From positions 792,984 through 856,983 of the forward strand of contig NZ_JACJPL010000026.1 of assembly GCF_014696065.1 (NCBI RefSeq): a stretch of DNA of 64,000 bases. The letters are read 5' to 3'. The notes under the pieces are model-generated. The model made no database searches, was not told the origin of the DNA, and was given only the letters and a program-made list of their open reading frames with translations. Source of the stretch: Leptolyngbya sp. FACHB-261 (GTDB taxonomy: Bacteria > Cyanobacteriota > Cyanobacteriia > FACHB-261). Shown here piece after piece: positions 18,018 through 28,000 of the stretch. The translations under genes were made by a program, and so were the position numbers. Positions within the stretch are counted from its first letter, which is position 1. The number at the start of each line of letters is the position of its first letter.

Positions 18018-20162
18018 TTGCAAGCGCCATTCCCCCCTGACGAATCTACCAGGCTCAACGCACTGCACCAGTACGAGATTCTCGACACCGCTCCGGAATC
18101 AGACTTCGATGATCTCACTCGCTTGGCTGCCCACATTTGTGGCACTCCCATTGCCTTGGTCAGCCTCGTTGACGAGAACCGCCAGTGGTTCAAGTCGAAG
18201 GTGGGACTGGATGTCTGTGAAACTCCACGAGACGCTGCCTTTTGCGCCCACACAATTCTGCAGCCTGACCTGCTGATTATTCCAGATACCCTGGCTGACG
18301 AGCGTTTTGCTGCCAATCCCCTAGTTACGTCTGCCCCACACATTCGCTTCTACGCGGGCATGCCTCTGACCAATCCTCAGGGCTTCGCGCTAGGCTCGCT
18401 CTGTGTCATCGACCATAGCCCCCGTCAACTGCGCCCCGATCAGATAGAGGCGCTGCGAATTCTGGCCCGTCAGGTCATCACTCAGATGGAATTGCGGCGC
18501 AACCTAGCTGCTTTGCAACGCACAGCTTTAGCCCGTCAGCAGGCCGAGGCAAAATTGGCTGCTTCTCAGGCTCAACTGCAAGCGATGTTGGAGCACATGC
18601 CAGGCTTTGTTGCACTTAATGACCTTGAGGGTCAAATCCAACTCGTCAGCCCAGGCTGGCGGCAGTTATTTGCGCAAGGTCAGCCAGAGCCTGCCGGTCG
18701 TCACCTGAGCGAGTTTTTTGCGCCTGAGCGGGTTGCCCGGCTTTTAGCCGAGGACCAGGCGATTACCCAGGCAGGCAAAGCCATGACCTTCGAAGAGAAG
18801 ATTGTCTGTGCTGATGGTTTGCACACTTACTTGAAGGTCAAGTTCCCCCTGCAAACCTCGGCTGGTGAGATTTACGGCGTGGGTTTGATTGCCCTCGATA
18901 TTACTGAACGCCAGCAGATTGAGGCCGCTCTGCGGGAGAGTGAAGCGCGCTTCCGGATCATGGCAGACAGCGCTCCTGTCATGGTCTGGATGACTGACCC
19001 CCAGGCTTGCTGCAGCTTTGTCAATCAACCCTGGCTCGACTTCACAGGACGAAGCTTAGAGCAAGAGTTGGGCCACAACTGGGTTGAAGGAATACACCCA
19101 GATGACAAGCAATTCCTGCTAAGCACGTTCCTCTCAGCCTTCGATACCCGGCTGCCTTTTGAAACCGAGTACCGCTTGCGTCGTGCCGATGGCAAATACT
19201 GCTGGATTTTGGAGCGAGGTGTTCCTCGCTTCACGCCGGATGGCAGTTTTGCCGGTTACATCGGTTCCTGCCTCGACATCACTAATCGCAAACAGGATGA
19301 AGCTAAACTGCAAGCGCTCACTTGCCAGTTGCAACAGCAAAATGACCAGTTAGAAGAAGCTTCCCGCCTCAAGTCTGAGTTTCTCACCAACATGTCCCAC
19401 GAGCTACGCACACCTCTGACATCTGTGCTCGGCTTCTCTAAGGTCTTACTAGAGCAGTTCTTCGGTCCCCTTACCCCCAAGCAGCAGGAGTATATATCCC
19501 TGATTCGCAGCAGTGGTGAGCATCTGCTGAGTCTGATTAACGATCTGCTCGACCTGGCCAAGATTGAAGCTGGCAAGCTAGATCTCAATCTGGAAGCGGT
19601 GGAGTTGGCACAAGTCTGCAAGTCCGCCATCCGGATGGTAGCCCTCAGAGCTCAGGCCAAGCAGCAGCAACTAGTGCTGAAGCTGCCCTTAGCCTGCGAG
19701 TGGGTGGTGGTAGACCCGCAGCGTGTGACGCAAATGCTGCTGAACTACCTATCGAACGCCGTGAAGTTTACGCCAGAAGGGGGGAGCATCACCTTGAGCA
19801 CGCGTATTGCAACAGCCGCAGAGCTAGCTGATCAAAATCAACCAGCAGCTCAATCGGGAGTTCAATGGGGGGGAGGGAAAGATAGCTCAAGCTGTGAGCG
19901 TGTCTTAACCGCTGCTGACTACCTGGTCCTGTCGGTGCAAGATACCGGCATTGGCATTCCGGCAGAAAAGCAATACTTGCTGTTTGAGAGTTTCCAGCAG
20001 GTGGACGGCGGCAGCAATCGACAACATGAGGGAACTGGTCTAGGGCTAGCGCTCACTCGACGACTGGCAGAGATGCACGGCGGTACAGTGTCGTTTACTT
20101 CAGCGGCGGGGCAGGGCAGCACATTCTCCGTCTGGCTGCCTCTAGCTGCTCCTTTTGCATAG
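18018..20162 (+). CDS. GAF-PAS-PAS-HisKA-HATPase sensor histidine kinase
   Basis: A soluble 714-residue kinase. The N-terminal GAF domain (about 25-170) begins with the typical LNALHQYEILDTAPESDFD motif of cyanobacterial GAF kinases. Two PAS domains follow (about 185-305 and 310-430; the second with FEREYRLRRADG-like FETEYRLRRADGK), then a helical linker, HisKA with phospho-His in [13 protein letters not shown], and HATPase ([36 protein letters not shown]). There is no receiver domain. The start is TTG 18018, because the GAF motif begins within ten residues of it and no ATG or GTG is in frame upstream; GAGG at 18003-18006 may serve as a distant ribosome binding site. The partner is unknown. 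Confidence 0.88.
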   Translation: MQAPFPPDESTRLNALHQYEILDTAPESDFDDLTRLAAHICGTPIALVSLVDENRQWFKSKVGLDVCETPRDAAFCAHTILQPDLLIIPDTLADERFAANPLVTSAPHIRFYAGMPLTNPQGFALGSLCVIDHSPRQLRPDQIEALRILARQVITQMELRRNLAALQRTALARQQAEAKLAASQAQLQAMLEHMPGFVALNDLEGQIQLVSPGWRQLFAQGQPEPAGRHLSEFFAPERVARLLAEDQAITQAGKAMTFEEKIVCADGLHTYLKVKFPLQTSAGEIYGVGLIALDITERQQIEAALRESEARFRIMADSAPVMVWMTDPQACCSFVNQPWLDFTGRSLEQELGHNWVEGIHPDDKQFLLSTFLSAFDTRLPFETEYRLRRADGKYCWILERGVPRFTPDGSFAGYIGSCLDITNRKQDEAKLQALTCQLQQQNDQLEEASRLKSEFLTNMSHELRTPLTSVLGFSKVLLEQFFGPLTPKQQEYISLIRSSGEHLLSLINDLLDLAKIEAGKLDLNLEAVELAQVCKSAIRMVALRAQAKQQQLVLKLPLACEWVVVDPQRVTQMLLNYLSNAVKFTPEGGSITLSTRIATAAELADQNQPAAQSGVQWGGGKDSSSCERVLTAADYLVLSVQDTGIGIPAEKQYLLFESFQQVDGGSNRQHEGTGLGLALTRRLAEMHGGTVSFTSAAGQGSTFSVWLPLAAPFA

Positions 20163-20259
20163 TTTTGTCCAAAACCTTCTGGCCAAGAGTTTATTCACCA
20201 ACTCAAAATTTGTTCACTAATTCGCTTCCCGCAGGACAAGGGAAGACCGGGTTGGAGAA

Positions 20260-23200
20260 TTAATCCTTTAGTGGTAACTGCACCGTGAAGGTTGCTCCCT
20301 GTCCCTCGCCCAAACTGTGAGCCCACACACTGCCGCCATGCAGCTCGACAATGTGACGCACAATCGCCAGCCCTAGCCCTAGGCCGCCATGAGAGCGGGT
20401 GATACTGCCATCAGCCTGACGGAAGCGCTCAAAGACATAGGGTAAGAACTCAGGCTTGATGCCCTTGCCCGTATCGCTGACCTGAAGCTGCACCCAGGTG
20501 GCGCTGTACTCTAGCTGGACCAGCACCATTCCGCCGCTAGGGGTGAACTTAATGGCATTGGTGAGCAAGTTCCACACAACCTGCTGCAAGCGGTTGGCGT
20601 CTCCTAAGACCTGCCTTTGCCCAAGATTGCCCTCATCTAACACCGCCTGAAGCTCGATTGCTTTGGCTTGAGCTGTTGGCTGGACGGTTTCCAGAGCCAA
20701 CTCAATGACCAGAGGCAGGGCGACCGGTTGAAGCTCCAGGCGAAGCTGACCGCGGATGATGCGGGAGACATCTAGTAGGTCGTCGATCAGTTGGGTCTGC
20801 ACCTTGGCATTACGCTCAATCGTCTCTAGAGCGCGGGCGGTGGTGGCAGCATTGAGCTTACCCTGTCTGAGCATTTGTGCCCAACCGAGGATGCCATTCA
20901 GCGGCGTGCGAATCTCGTGGGAGAGCGTGGTAAGAAACTCATCCTTCAGGCGATTGGCAGTCTCGGCCTGTTCGCGGGCTGCTTGCTCCCGCGCCAGCAG
21001 TTGAGCGCGTTCGGATTCCAGACGCTTTTGTTCTGTGACGTCGCGCAAGGTGACAGTGGCCAGGATAACTTCGCCTGCTTGATTTCGTACTGGCGTACCC
21101 CCATAACTACCGATCCAAACTCTGCCGGTATCGATACGCCGAACCTGCACTTCATAATTGCAAAAGGTCTCGCCTCCAAGTGCCCGTGCCAAAGGCCACT
21201 CTGCGATTGGAACTAACTCGCCGCTCAGGTTTCGAACCTCAAACGTATCGGGGAACTCTCTAAGGTGTCTGCGCACCTGCTCAACGCTGTCGTACTCATG
21301 GAGGGCCAGCGCTGTGGGGTTGAAGGTCAAAATATTGCCCTGTGGGTCAGCGATCACCAATCCCTCAGTCATGCTCTCAACCACGGCCTGTAACTGGGCC
21401 AGGTTTGCCTGCATGGCCTCGGTCGCCAATCTCAGCTCTTCCTGGGCTTGCTTCCGCTCAGTGGTTTCGTGGAAATAGATCGACAGGCCCTCTTGAGAGG
21501 GATAGAGGTGGACTTCAAACCAGGCAGCGAAAGGGGCGTAGAACTCTTCGATTTCAAGCGTGACTTGCTCAGCAACCGCCTGTCGCAAACTAGTTTCGAA
21601 GGCTGATCCGATAATTGCTGGAAATGCCTGCCACACGCTTTGCCCCAGCAGTTCCTCGCGGGGTTTGCGCAACAGCCGCTCTGCTTCCTGATTCACATAG
21701 ATGTAACGCCACTCGTGATCCAGGGCGATGAAGGCATCTGAAATGCTTTCGAGAATATTGTCGATCCGTCTGCGGGCCGCCTCCCGGCGCAACTGGCCCA
21801 TCTCTAAGGTGGCACCAACGCGGGCCAGCAGCTCGCGGGCAGAGAAGGGCTTGATCAGGTAGTCATCTGCTCCCACAGCTAAGCCTTCGACGGCCTCTGT
21901 CTCCCCAGCGCGAGCACTCAGCAGGATGATCGGCACCTCCCTAGTTTGAGAATCGGCCCGCAATTGCCGCACCAGTTCAAAGCCGTCTAGCCCTGGCATC
22001 ATCACGTCGCTGAGAACGAGGTCTGGCATTTGGTGCCGAATCGCTGCCAAAGCTGCCGCACCATCCGCCACCGTCGTTACAGCATATTGCTCACTCAGTA
22101 GCCGCCGGACATAATCGCGCATGTCTGCGTTGTCGTCGGCTAGAAGGATGCGAGACTGTTGCAAGTTGCGGCTTGCAGGGTGGCGGTTGGAGGTTGGAGG
22201 TTCAGGGGTGCCAATCGAGTCTGGTTGCCAAGCTTGGGTTTCTGCCTCGTCTGGTAACCAGCGCAGCGCTTCCTCAACAAAGGGAGATGCCCCTAGGGCC
22301 GTAGAGGCTAAGCTGCGAGCGGCGTTGATGCGCTCAGAGGGAAGGTGGGCAGTGCCAGTGGGAATGCTGACGGTAAACGTGCTGCCCTCGCCCAGAACGC
22401 TAATGACCTCCACCGTACCGCCATGCAGATGGACCAACTCCTGCACCAGAGATAGACCAATGCCTGAGCCTTCGTAGGTCCGGCCCTGTGCTCCTTGCAC
22501 GCGATGGAAGCGATCAAATAAGTGCGGCAGTTCTTGCTGTGGAATGCCAGTGCCGGTATCGCGGACCGCTAGCTCAACCGCCTCTCCAGCCCAGTGCAGA
22601 CCAACGGTGATTTCTCCCTCAAGTGTGAACTTGAAGGCGTTGGAGAGTAGGTTGAGAACGATTTTTTCCCACATTTCCCGGTCCACATGCACGGGCTCCG
22701 GTAGCGCGGGACAGTTCACCACTAGCCTTAGACCGGCTCGCTCAATCGCTGAGCGAAAGACACTAGCCAGGTCTGCGGTGAGGGTGGCGAGATCGGTGGG
22801 CTCATAGACGGCCTGAACCCGGTCTGCCTCAATGCGCGAGAAATCCAGAAGCGTGTTGACTAACTTGAGCAGGCGCAAGCTGTTGCGGTGCAGGACTTCG
22901 ACGCGCTGACGCTGCTGGGGTGGCAGTGGCGCTTCGCTATCGGCTAGCGCGTCTTCCGCTGGTCCCAACATCAGCGTGAGGGGCGTGCGGAACTCGTGAG
23001 ACACATTGCTGAAAAATGTGGTTTTAGCGCGGTCCAGCTCAGCCAGAGCTTCCGCGCGCTGCCGTTCTTCCTCGTAAGCCTGAGCATTGCGCACCAGAAC
23101 TGACACCTGACCTACCAGCAGCTCGTAAAACGAGCGGTAGCCTTCGTCGAGGGCGCGATTAGGACTGACGCCTGCGATGAGCACGCCGAGCGGTTCAGCT

Positions 23201-24189
23201 TGCCTAGAGGAGGCAATCGGCATGACCAGAGCTGAGTGAACCAACTCTTGCCAGGGACCACCCGCCACAGCCAGGTGCTCGTCAACTGCCTCAACTAAGA
23301 CAGTTTCGCCAGCACAGGCACGCTCTAGAGGCCGGATCTGGTTCTGCCCGCTGCGGAGGTCAACCAACTGTGGACTAGCAGCTTCGCCTACTGGAAGCCC
23401 CACCGCACCATGCAGGCGAAGCGTTTTGCCATCCGGTTCGTGCAGATAGAGGAGTGCAAAGGGGACATCGAGGGGGTGTGCGGCTATCGCTGCAACGATA
23501 TCGAGGCAGGTTGCCTCCACACTGCGAGTCTCGCCTGCCTTCGCTGCCAAATCGCGCAACAGCCGCAGCCGCCGTTCGCCTAGAATTTGCTGCGTAACCT
23601 CGCTACAGACGGCAAGCATGCCGACGATTTGGCCGGAATCGTCCTCAGCGGGAGCGTGGGAAACGCTGAAGTAGGACTCTTCGCGGTAGCCGGAGCGCTC
23701 CATAACCAGCATGAGCGCCGGTAGCCAGTTGGCCACCCCTGTCGCCATGACTTCCTCGATCATCGGGCCGAGCGTGTCCCAGGCTTCGGCAAGGGTGATG
23801 CGAATGTCAAGGCCTAGCGCGGCGGGGTGCTTATCGCCGATCAGCTGAGAGTAGGCATCGTTGTAGAACTGAATGAGCTCAGGGCCCCAGGTAAGGACCA
23901 TGGGATAACGTGAGGCCAACAGTGTTTTGACTAGCGATTTGAGGCTTTGCGGCCAGGTGGCCATCGGTCCCAGCGTAGTTTTGGACCAGTCGAAGCAGCT
24001 GATGCGCTCAGCCATGCCGCCACCCTTGGCTAAGACCGCTGCCGCTGTGGCATCATTCGGGGCTCCATTACCTGTCACCAAATCGTCTGGAGGTGAGGGC
24101 AAGTTAGAGCTTAGCTCCGAGGAGGCTCTACTTGGTTCCTCTTGAAGACTTGGTTCACCCTGAAACCGTGGTTGAGCAGCAGACTCCAT
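20260..24189 (-). CDS. double hybrid kinase: PAS-GAF-HisKA-HATPase-REC-PAS-PAS-HisKA-HATPase
   Basis: This protein of about 1309 residues holds two complete kinase cores. The order is a degenerate PAS (about 75-205), GAF (215-375) and kinase core 1 (phospho-His in NVSHEFRTPLTLM, HATPase with GSGIGLSLVQEL). A central receiver follows (ADDNADMRDY, acceptor in LVLSDVMMPGLDG, about 680-795), then two PAS domains (800-910, 925-1045) and core 2 (TLSHEIRTPLNGI, HATPase with GLGLAIVRHI). The receiver between two cores suggests internal phosphotransfer. No membrane segment is seen. ATG 24189 is taken as start; a GTG two codons upstream is possible. It lies tail-to-tail with the GAF-PAS kinase. Confidence 0.9.
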   Translation of the reverse strand: MESAAQPRFQGEPSLQEEPSRASSELSSNLPSPPDDLVTGNGAPNDATAAAVLAKGGGMAERISCFDWSKTTLGPMATWPQSLKSLVKTLLASRYPMVLTWGPELIQFYNDAYSQLIGDKHPAALGLDIRITLAEAWDTLGPMIEEVMATGVANWLPALMLVMERSGYREESYFSVSHAPAEDDSGQIVGMLAVCSEVTQQILGERRLRLLRDLAAKAGETRSVEATCLDIVAAIAAHPLDVPFALLYLHEPDGKTLRLHGAVGLPVGEAASPQLVDLRSGQNQIRPLERACAGETVLVEAVDEHLAVAGGPWQELVHSALVMPIASSRQAEPLGVLIAGVSPNRALDEGYRSFYELLVGQVSVLVRNAQAYEEERQRAEALAELDRAKTTFFSNVSHEFRTPLTLMLGPAEDALADSEAPLPPQQRQRVEVLHRNSLRLLKLVNTLLDFSRIEADRVQAVYEPTDLATLTADLASVFRSAIERAGLRLVVNCPALPEPVHVDREMWEKIVLNLLSNAFKFTLEGEITVGLHWAGEAVELAVRDTGTGIPQQELPHLFDRFHRVQGAQGRTYEGSGIGLSLVQELVHLHGGTVEVISVLGEGSTFTVSIPTGTAHLPSERINAARSLASTALGASPFVEEALRWLPDEAETQAWQPDSIGTPEPPTSNRHPASRNLQQSRILLADDNADMRDYVRRLLSEQYAVTTVADGAAALAAIRHQMPDLVLSDVMMPGLDGFELVRQLRADSQTREVPIILLSARAGETEAVEGLAVGADDYLIKPFSARELLARVGATLEMGQLRREAARRRIDNILESISDAFIALDHEWRYIYVNQEAERLLRKPREELLGQSVWQAFPAIIGSAFETSLRQAVAEQVTLEIEEFYAPFAAWFEVHLYPSQEGLSIYFHETTERKQAQEELRLATEAMQANLAQLQAVVESMTEGLVIADPQGNILTFNPTALALHEYDSVEQVRRHLREFPDTFEVRNLSGELVPIAEWPLARALGGETFCNYEVQVRRIDTGRVWIGSYGGTPVRNQAGEVILATVTLRDVTEQKRLESERAQLLAREQAAREQAETANRLKDEFLTTLSHEIRTPLNGILGWAQMLRQGKLNAATTARALETIERNAKVQTQLIDDLLDVSRIIRGQLRLELQPVALPLVIELALETVQPTAQAKAIELQAVLDEGNLGQRQVLGDANRLQQVVWNLLTNAIKFTPSGGMVLVQLEYSATWVQLQVSDTGKGIKPEFLPYVFERFRQADGSITRSHGGLGLGLAIVRHIVELHGGSVWAHSLGEGQGATFTVQLPLKD

Positions 24190-24314
24190 GTTCACATTCT
24201 AGAAAGACTTGCCTAGTCAGACGGCTGCGTCTCCTTATGCCACTCTAACGAAAATCAGCTTGCACTCCTCTGGACAATTAGGGGCAAGCGTGACCGCTTC
24301 AGCTCTACTCTGTA

Positions 24315-24510
24315 TCTATTTTGTCTCTATGTAAAGGTCATTAATTGATGATTTAACAATGCTATCTAACTCATTTTCTGGGCTGCTCTTATAGAAGCAG
24401 ACAAACAGTAAAAGCAGCTCCCTGACCGCACTGCTATTTGCCTTGACACTGCCACTGTGGGTTTCAGAAATGCGTTTGGCAATCGCTACATCCAGGCCAC
24501 TGCTATTGCC
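24315..24510 (-). pseudogene. remnant of a histidine kinase ATPase domain (C-terminal end)
   Basis: Read on the minus strand from 24510, the frame gives GNSSGLDVAIAKRISETHSG and then SVKANSS. This aligns by eye with the G2-box end of HATPase domains (GxGLGLAIxKRIxExHGGxVxxxS). The first glycines of the G box are changed and nothing upstream continues the domain, so it is a decayed fragment. It sits next to a receiver remnant, as if a whole response regulator/kinase pair had been lost. Confidence 0.55.
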
Positions 24511-24646
24511 ATGACGGCAGGGATTTGTGGTGTAAAATTGCGCGACAGTGTGGAGTAAAATGCGAGGTCATCAGCCCATTGTTCTACCGACTTGTGCTCA
24601 AGTTTATGATTAAGCTCATAGTTAAATTAATAATCAGGATTGATCA

Positions 24647-24765
24647 TTAAGAGTGATTTGCCGAACGGCGTCGGAGCACAGCTCTAATACGGTTCAGGAG
24701 TTCACTGATATGAAGGGCTTAGTAATGTAATCATCTGCGCCTGCCTCAAAAGCGCGGACTTTATC
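24647..24765 (-). pseudogene. remnant of a response-regulator receiver domain, frameshifted
   Basis: On the minus strand from 24765 the frame reads DKVRAFEAGADDYITKPF, the alpha4-beta5 end of a receiver domain with its conserved Lys. After a one-base shift near 24710 it continues ELLNRIRAVLRRRSANHS and a stop, the usual end of such a domain. No start or phospho-acceptor region is found upstream. It is therefore a truncated and frameshifted relic. Confidence 0.65.
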
Positions 24766-25061
24766 AATTTTTTATACCCAAAGAGGGTGACGGTCGACTA
24801 ATGTAACGGCGTAGAGCGATAGAAGATACAAAAAAACGGGTTGAGTTCCGCAAACTAAAGGAAAGGACAAACCGGGTGAATCCCTTCTGTTGCTGAATTA
24901 GTGAAGCAAGGTAATGATGCCTGCTGTCCAGCAGGTTCGTCCTGTAAAATACGCCAGATAATACTCTTTACCCCATTATCCCAGGCCTCTGCCGCCCCAC
25001 AGAGCCTGAAACTGGGTCTTGAGTCGTGATCCACAGTCAGCGCTGCTTAAAGGATTTGAAC

Positions 25062-28000
25062 ATGTCAACCCAACAGTTAGTCAGAGAAGCGGGTGATCTC
25101 GACCCCCAACAGCTTCTGCACACTCTGGCGGCGGTTAAGAGAGGCGACTTCTCGGTTCGCATGCCTATTGACCAGGTTGGTTTAGCAGGCAAGATCGCTG
25201 ACACGCTCAACGACATCATTGACCTGAACGAGCGGATGGCAGCAGAGCTAGACCGCATCGGTACCGTGGTTGGCAAAGAAGGCAAAATCCAAGAGCGAGC
25301 CTCTTTAGGTAGTGCAGGCGGATCCTGGAAGCGCAGCGTTGACTCGGTCAATACATTAATCACTGATTTGGTTCAGCCCATGGCTGAGACCTCACGGGTA
25401 ATCCGGGCAGTTGCCAATGGCGATTTGTCGCAAACGATTGCGCCAGGTATTGAAGATCGACCGCTGAAGGGCGAATTCCTGCAAACTGCGCAGATCGTCA
25501 ACACGATGGTGGACCAACTCAGTTCCTTTGCCTCTGAGGTCACCCGTGTGGCTCGCGAAGTGGGTACTGAAGGCAAACTGGGCGTCCAAGCCGAAGTGAC
25601 AGGGGTTGCAGGCACCTGGAAGGACCTGACCGACTCGGTCAACTCAATGGCTGGCAACTTGACGGCGCAGGTGCGCAACATCGCCGAAGTCACCACAGCT
25701 GTAGCCAATGGCGACTTGTCCAAAAAAATCACCGTCGATGTCAAAGGTGAAATCCTGGAGCTGAAGAACACGATCAACATCATGGTGGATCAGCTCAACT
25801 CCTTTGCCTCTGAGGTAACGCGGGTGGCCCGCGAGGTAGGCACCGAAGGCAAACTGGGCGTGCAGGCTGATGTCAAAGGTGTGGCCGGGACCTGGAAAGA
25901 TCTGACCGATTCGGTGAACTCGATGGCTGGCAACTTGACGGCGCAGGTGCGCAACATTGCCGAAGTGACCACGGCAGTAGCCAATGGTGACCTGTCCAAG
26001 AAGATTACCGTCGATGTCAAAGGCGAAATCCTGGAGCTGAAAAACACGGTCAACGTGATGGTGGACCAGCTCAACTCCTTTGCTTCTGAGGTCACCCGGG
26101 TAGCCCGCGAGGTGGGCTCCGAAGGCAAGCTGGGCGTGCAGGCCGAAGTGCGCGACGTGGCGGGCACTTGGAAAGACCTCACCGAGTCGGTGAATTTCAT
26201 GGCGGGCAGCTTGACGGCTCAAGTGCGCAACATTGCCGAAGTGACCACGGCGGTAGCCAACGGTGACTTGTCCAAGAAGATCACCGTGGACGTCAAGGGC
26301 GAAATCCTGGAGCTGAAAGACACGATCAACGTGATGGTGGATCAGCTCAGCTCCTTCGCCTCTGAGGTCACCCGTGTGGCTCGCGAGGTGGGTACCGAAG
26401 GCAAGCTGGGTGTGCAAGCTGAAGTGCGCGGTGTGGCGGGCACCTGGAAAGATCTGACCGACAACGTCAACTCGATGGCTGGCAACCTCACGGGCCAAGT
26501 GCGGAACATTGCCGAAGTTGCGACGGCAATTGCCAATGGCGACCTGTCCAAGAAAATCACCGTCGATGTCAAAGGTGAAATCCTGGAGCTGAAAAACACG
26601 ATCAACATCATGGTGGATCAGCTCAACTCCTTTGCCTCTGAGGTGACGCGGGTAGCCCGCGAGGTGGGCTCCGAAGGGAAGTTGGGCGGTCAGGCTGAAG
26701 TGCGCGGCGTGGCGGGGACTTGGAAAGACCTAACCGACTCAGTGAACTTCATGGCGGGCAGCTTGACAGCCCAGGTGCGCAACATTGCCGAAGTGACCAC
26801 GGCAGTGGCGAACGGTGACTTGTCCAAGAAGATCACCGTGGACGTCAAGGGCGAGATCTTGGAGCTGAAGAACACGATCAACATCATGGTGGATCAGCTC
26901 AACTCCTTCGCCTCTGAGGTGACGCGGGTAGCGCGGGAGGTGGGTACCGAAGGCAAACTGGGCGTGCAAGCCGAAGTGCGCGGCGTGGCCGGGACCTGGA
27001 AGGACCTGACCGACTCAGTGAACTCGATGGCCGGCAACCTCACGGCCCAGGTGCGCAACATTGCCGAAGTGACCACCGCAGTGGCGAAAGGCGATCTCTC
27101 CAAGAAGATCACCGTCGATGTCAAGGGCGAGATCTTGGAGCTGAAGAACACGATCAACATCATGGTGGATCAGCTCAGCTCCTTCGCCTCTGAGGTGACG
27201 CGGGTGGCTCGCGAGGTGGGCACTGAAGGCAAACTGGGCGTGCAAGCTGAGGTGCAGGGGGTCGCTGGCACCTGGAAAGACTTGACCGATAACGTCAACT
27301 CAATGGCTGGCAACCTCACGGGCCAGGTGCGTAACATCGCCGAGGTTGCAACTGCGATCGCCAATGGCGACTTGTCCAAGAAAATCACAGTGCAAGTCAA
27401 AGGCGAAATTCTGGAGCTGAAGAACACGATCAACGTGATGGTGGATCAGCTCAGCTCCTTTGCCTCTGAGGTCACGCGGGTGGCCCGTGAGGTAGGCTCC
27501 GAAGGCAAACTGGGTGTACAAGCTGATGTCCGGGGTGTGGCCGGGACCTGGAAGGACCTGACCGAATCGGTGAACTTCATGGCGGGCAGCTTGACGGCTC
27601 AGGTGCGCAACATCGCCGCTGTGACGACGGCAGTAGCCAATGGCGACCTGTCCAAAAAGATCACTGTCGATGTCAAAGGCGAAATTTTAGAGCTGAAGAA
27701 CACGGTCAACACGATGGTGGACCAGCTCAACTCCTTTGCCTCTGAGGTGACGCGGGTGGCGCGGGAAGTGGGCTCCGAAGGCAAGCTGGGCGTGCAAGCC
27801 GAAGTGCGCGGTGTGGCTGGGACCTGGAAGGATCTGACTGAATCGGTGAACTTCATGGCGGGCAGCTTGACGGCCCAAGTGCGCAACATCGCTGAAGTGA
27901 CCACGGCGGTGGCCAACGGTGACTTGTCCAAAAAAATCACCGTGGACGTCAAAGGCGAAATTTTAGAGCTGAAGAACACGATCAACACGATGGTGGACCA

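Larger units (their letters stand above)
24190..25061. other. 872-base gap with remnants of a decayed two-component pair
   Basis: No intact gene is present. On the minus strand two stretches keep recognisable kinase and receiver residues and are listed as pseudogenes. The last 200 bases are the leader of the poly-HAMP kinase. Confidence 0.55.
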
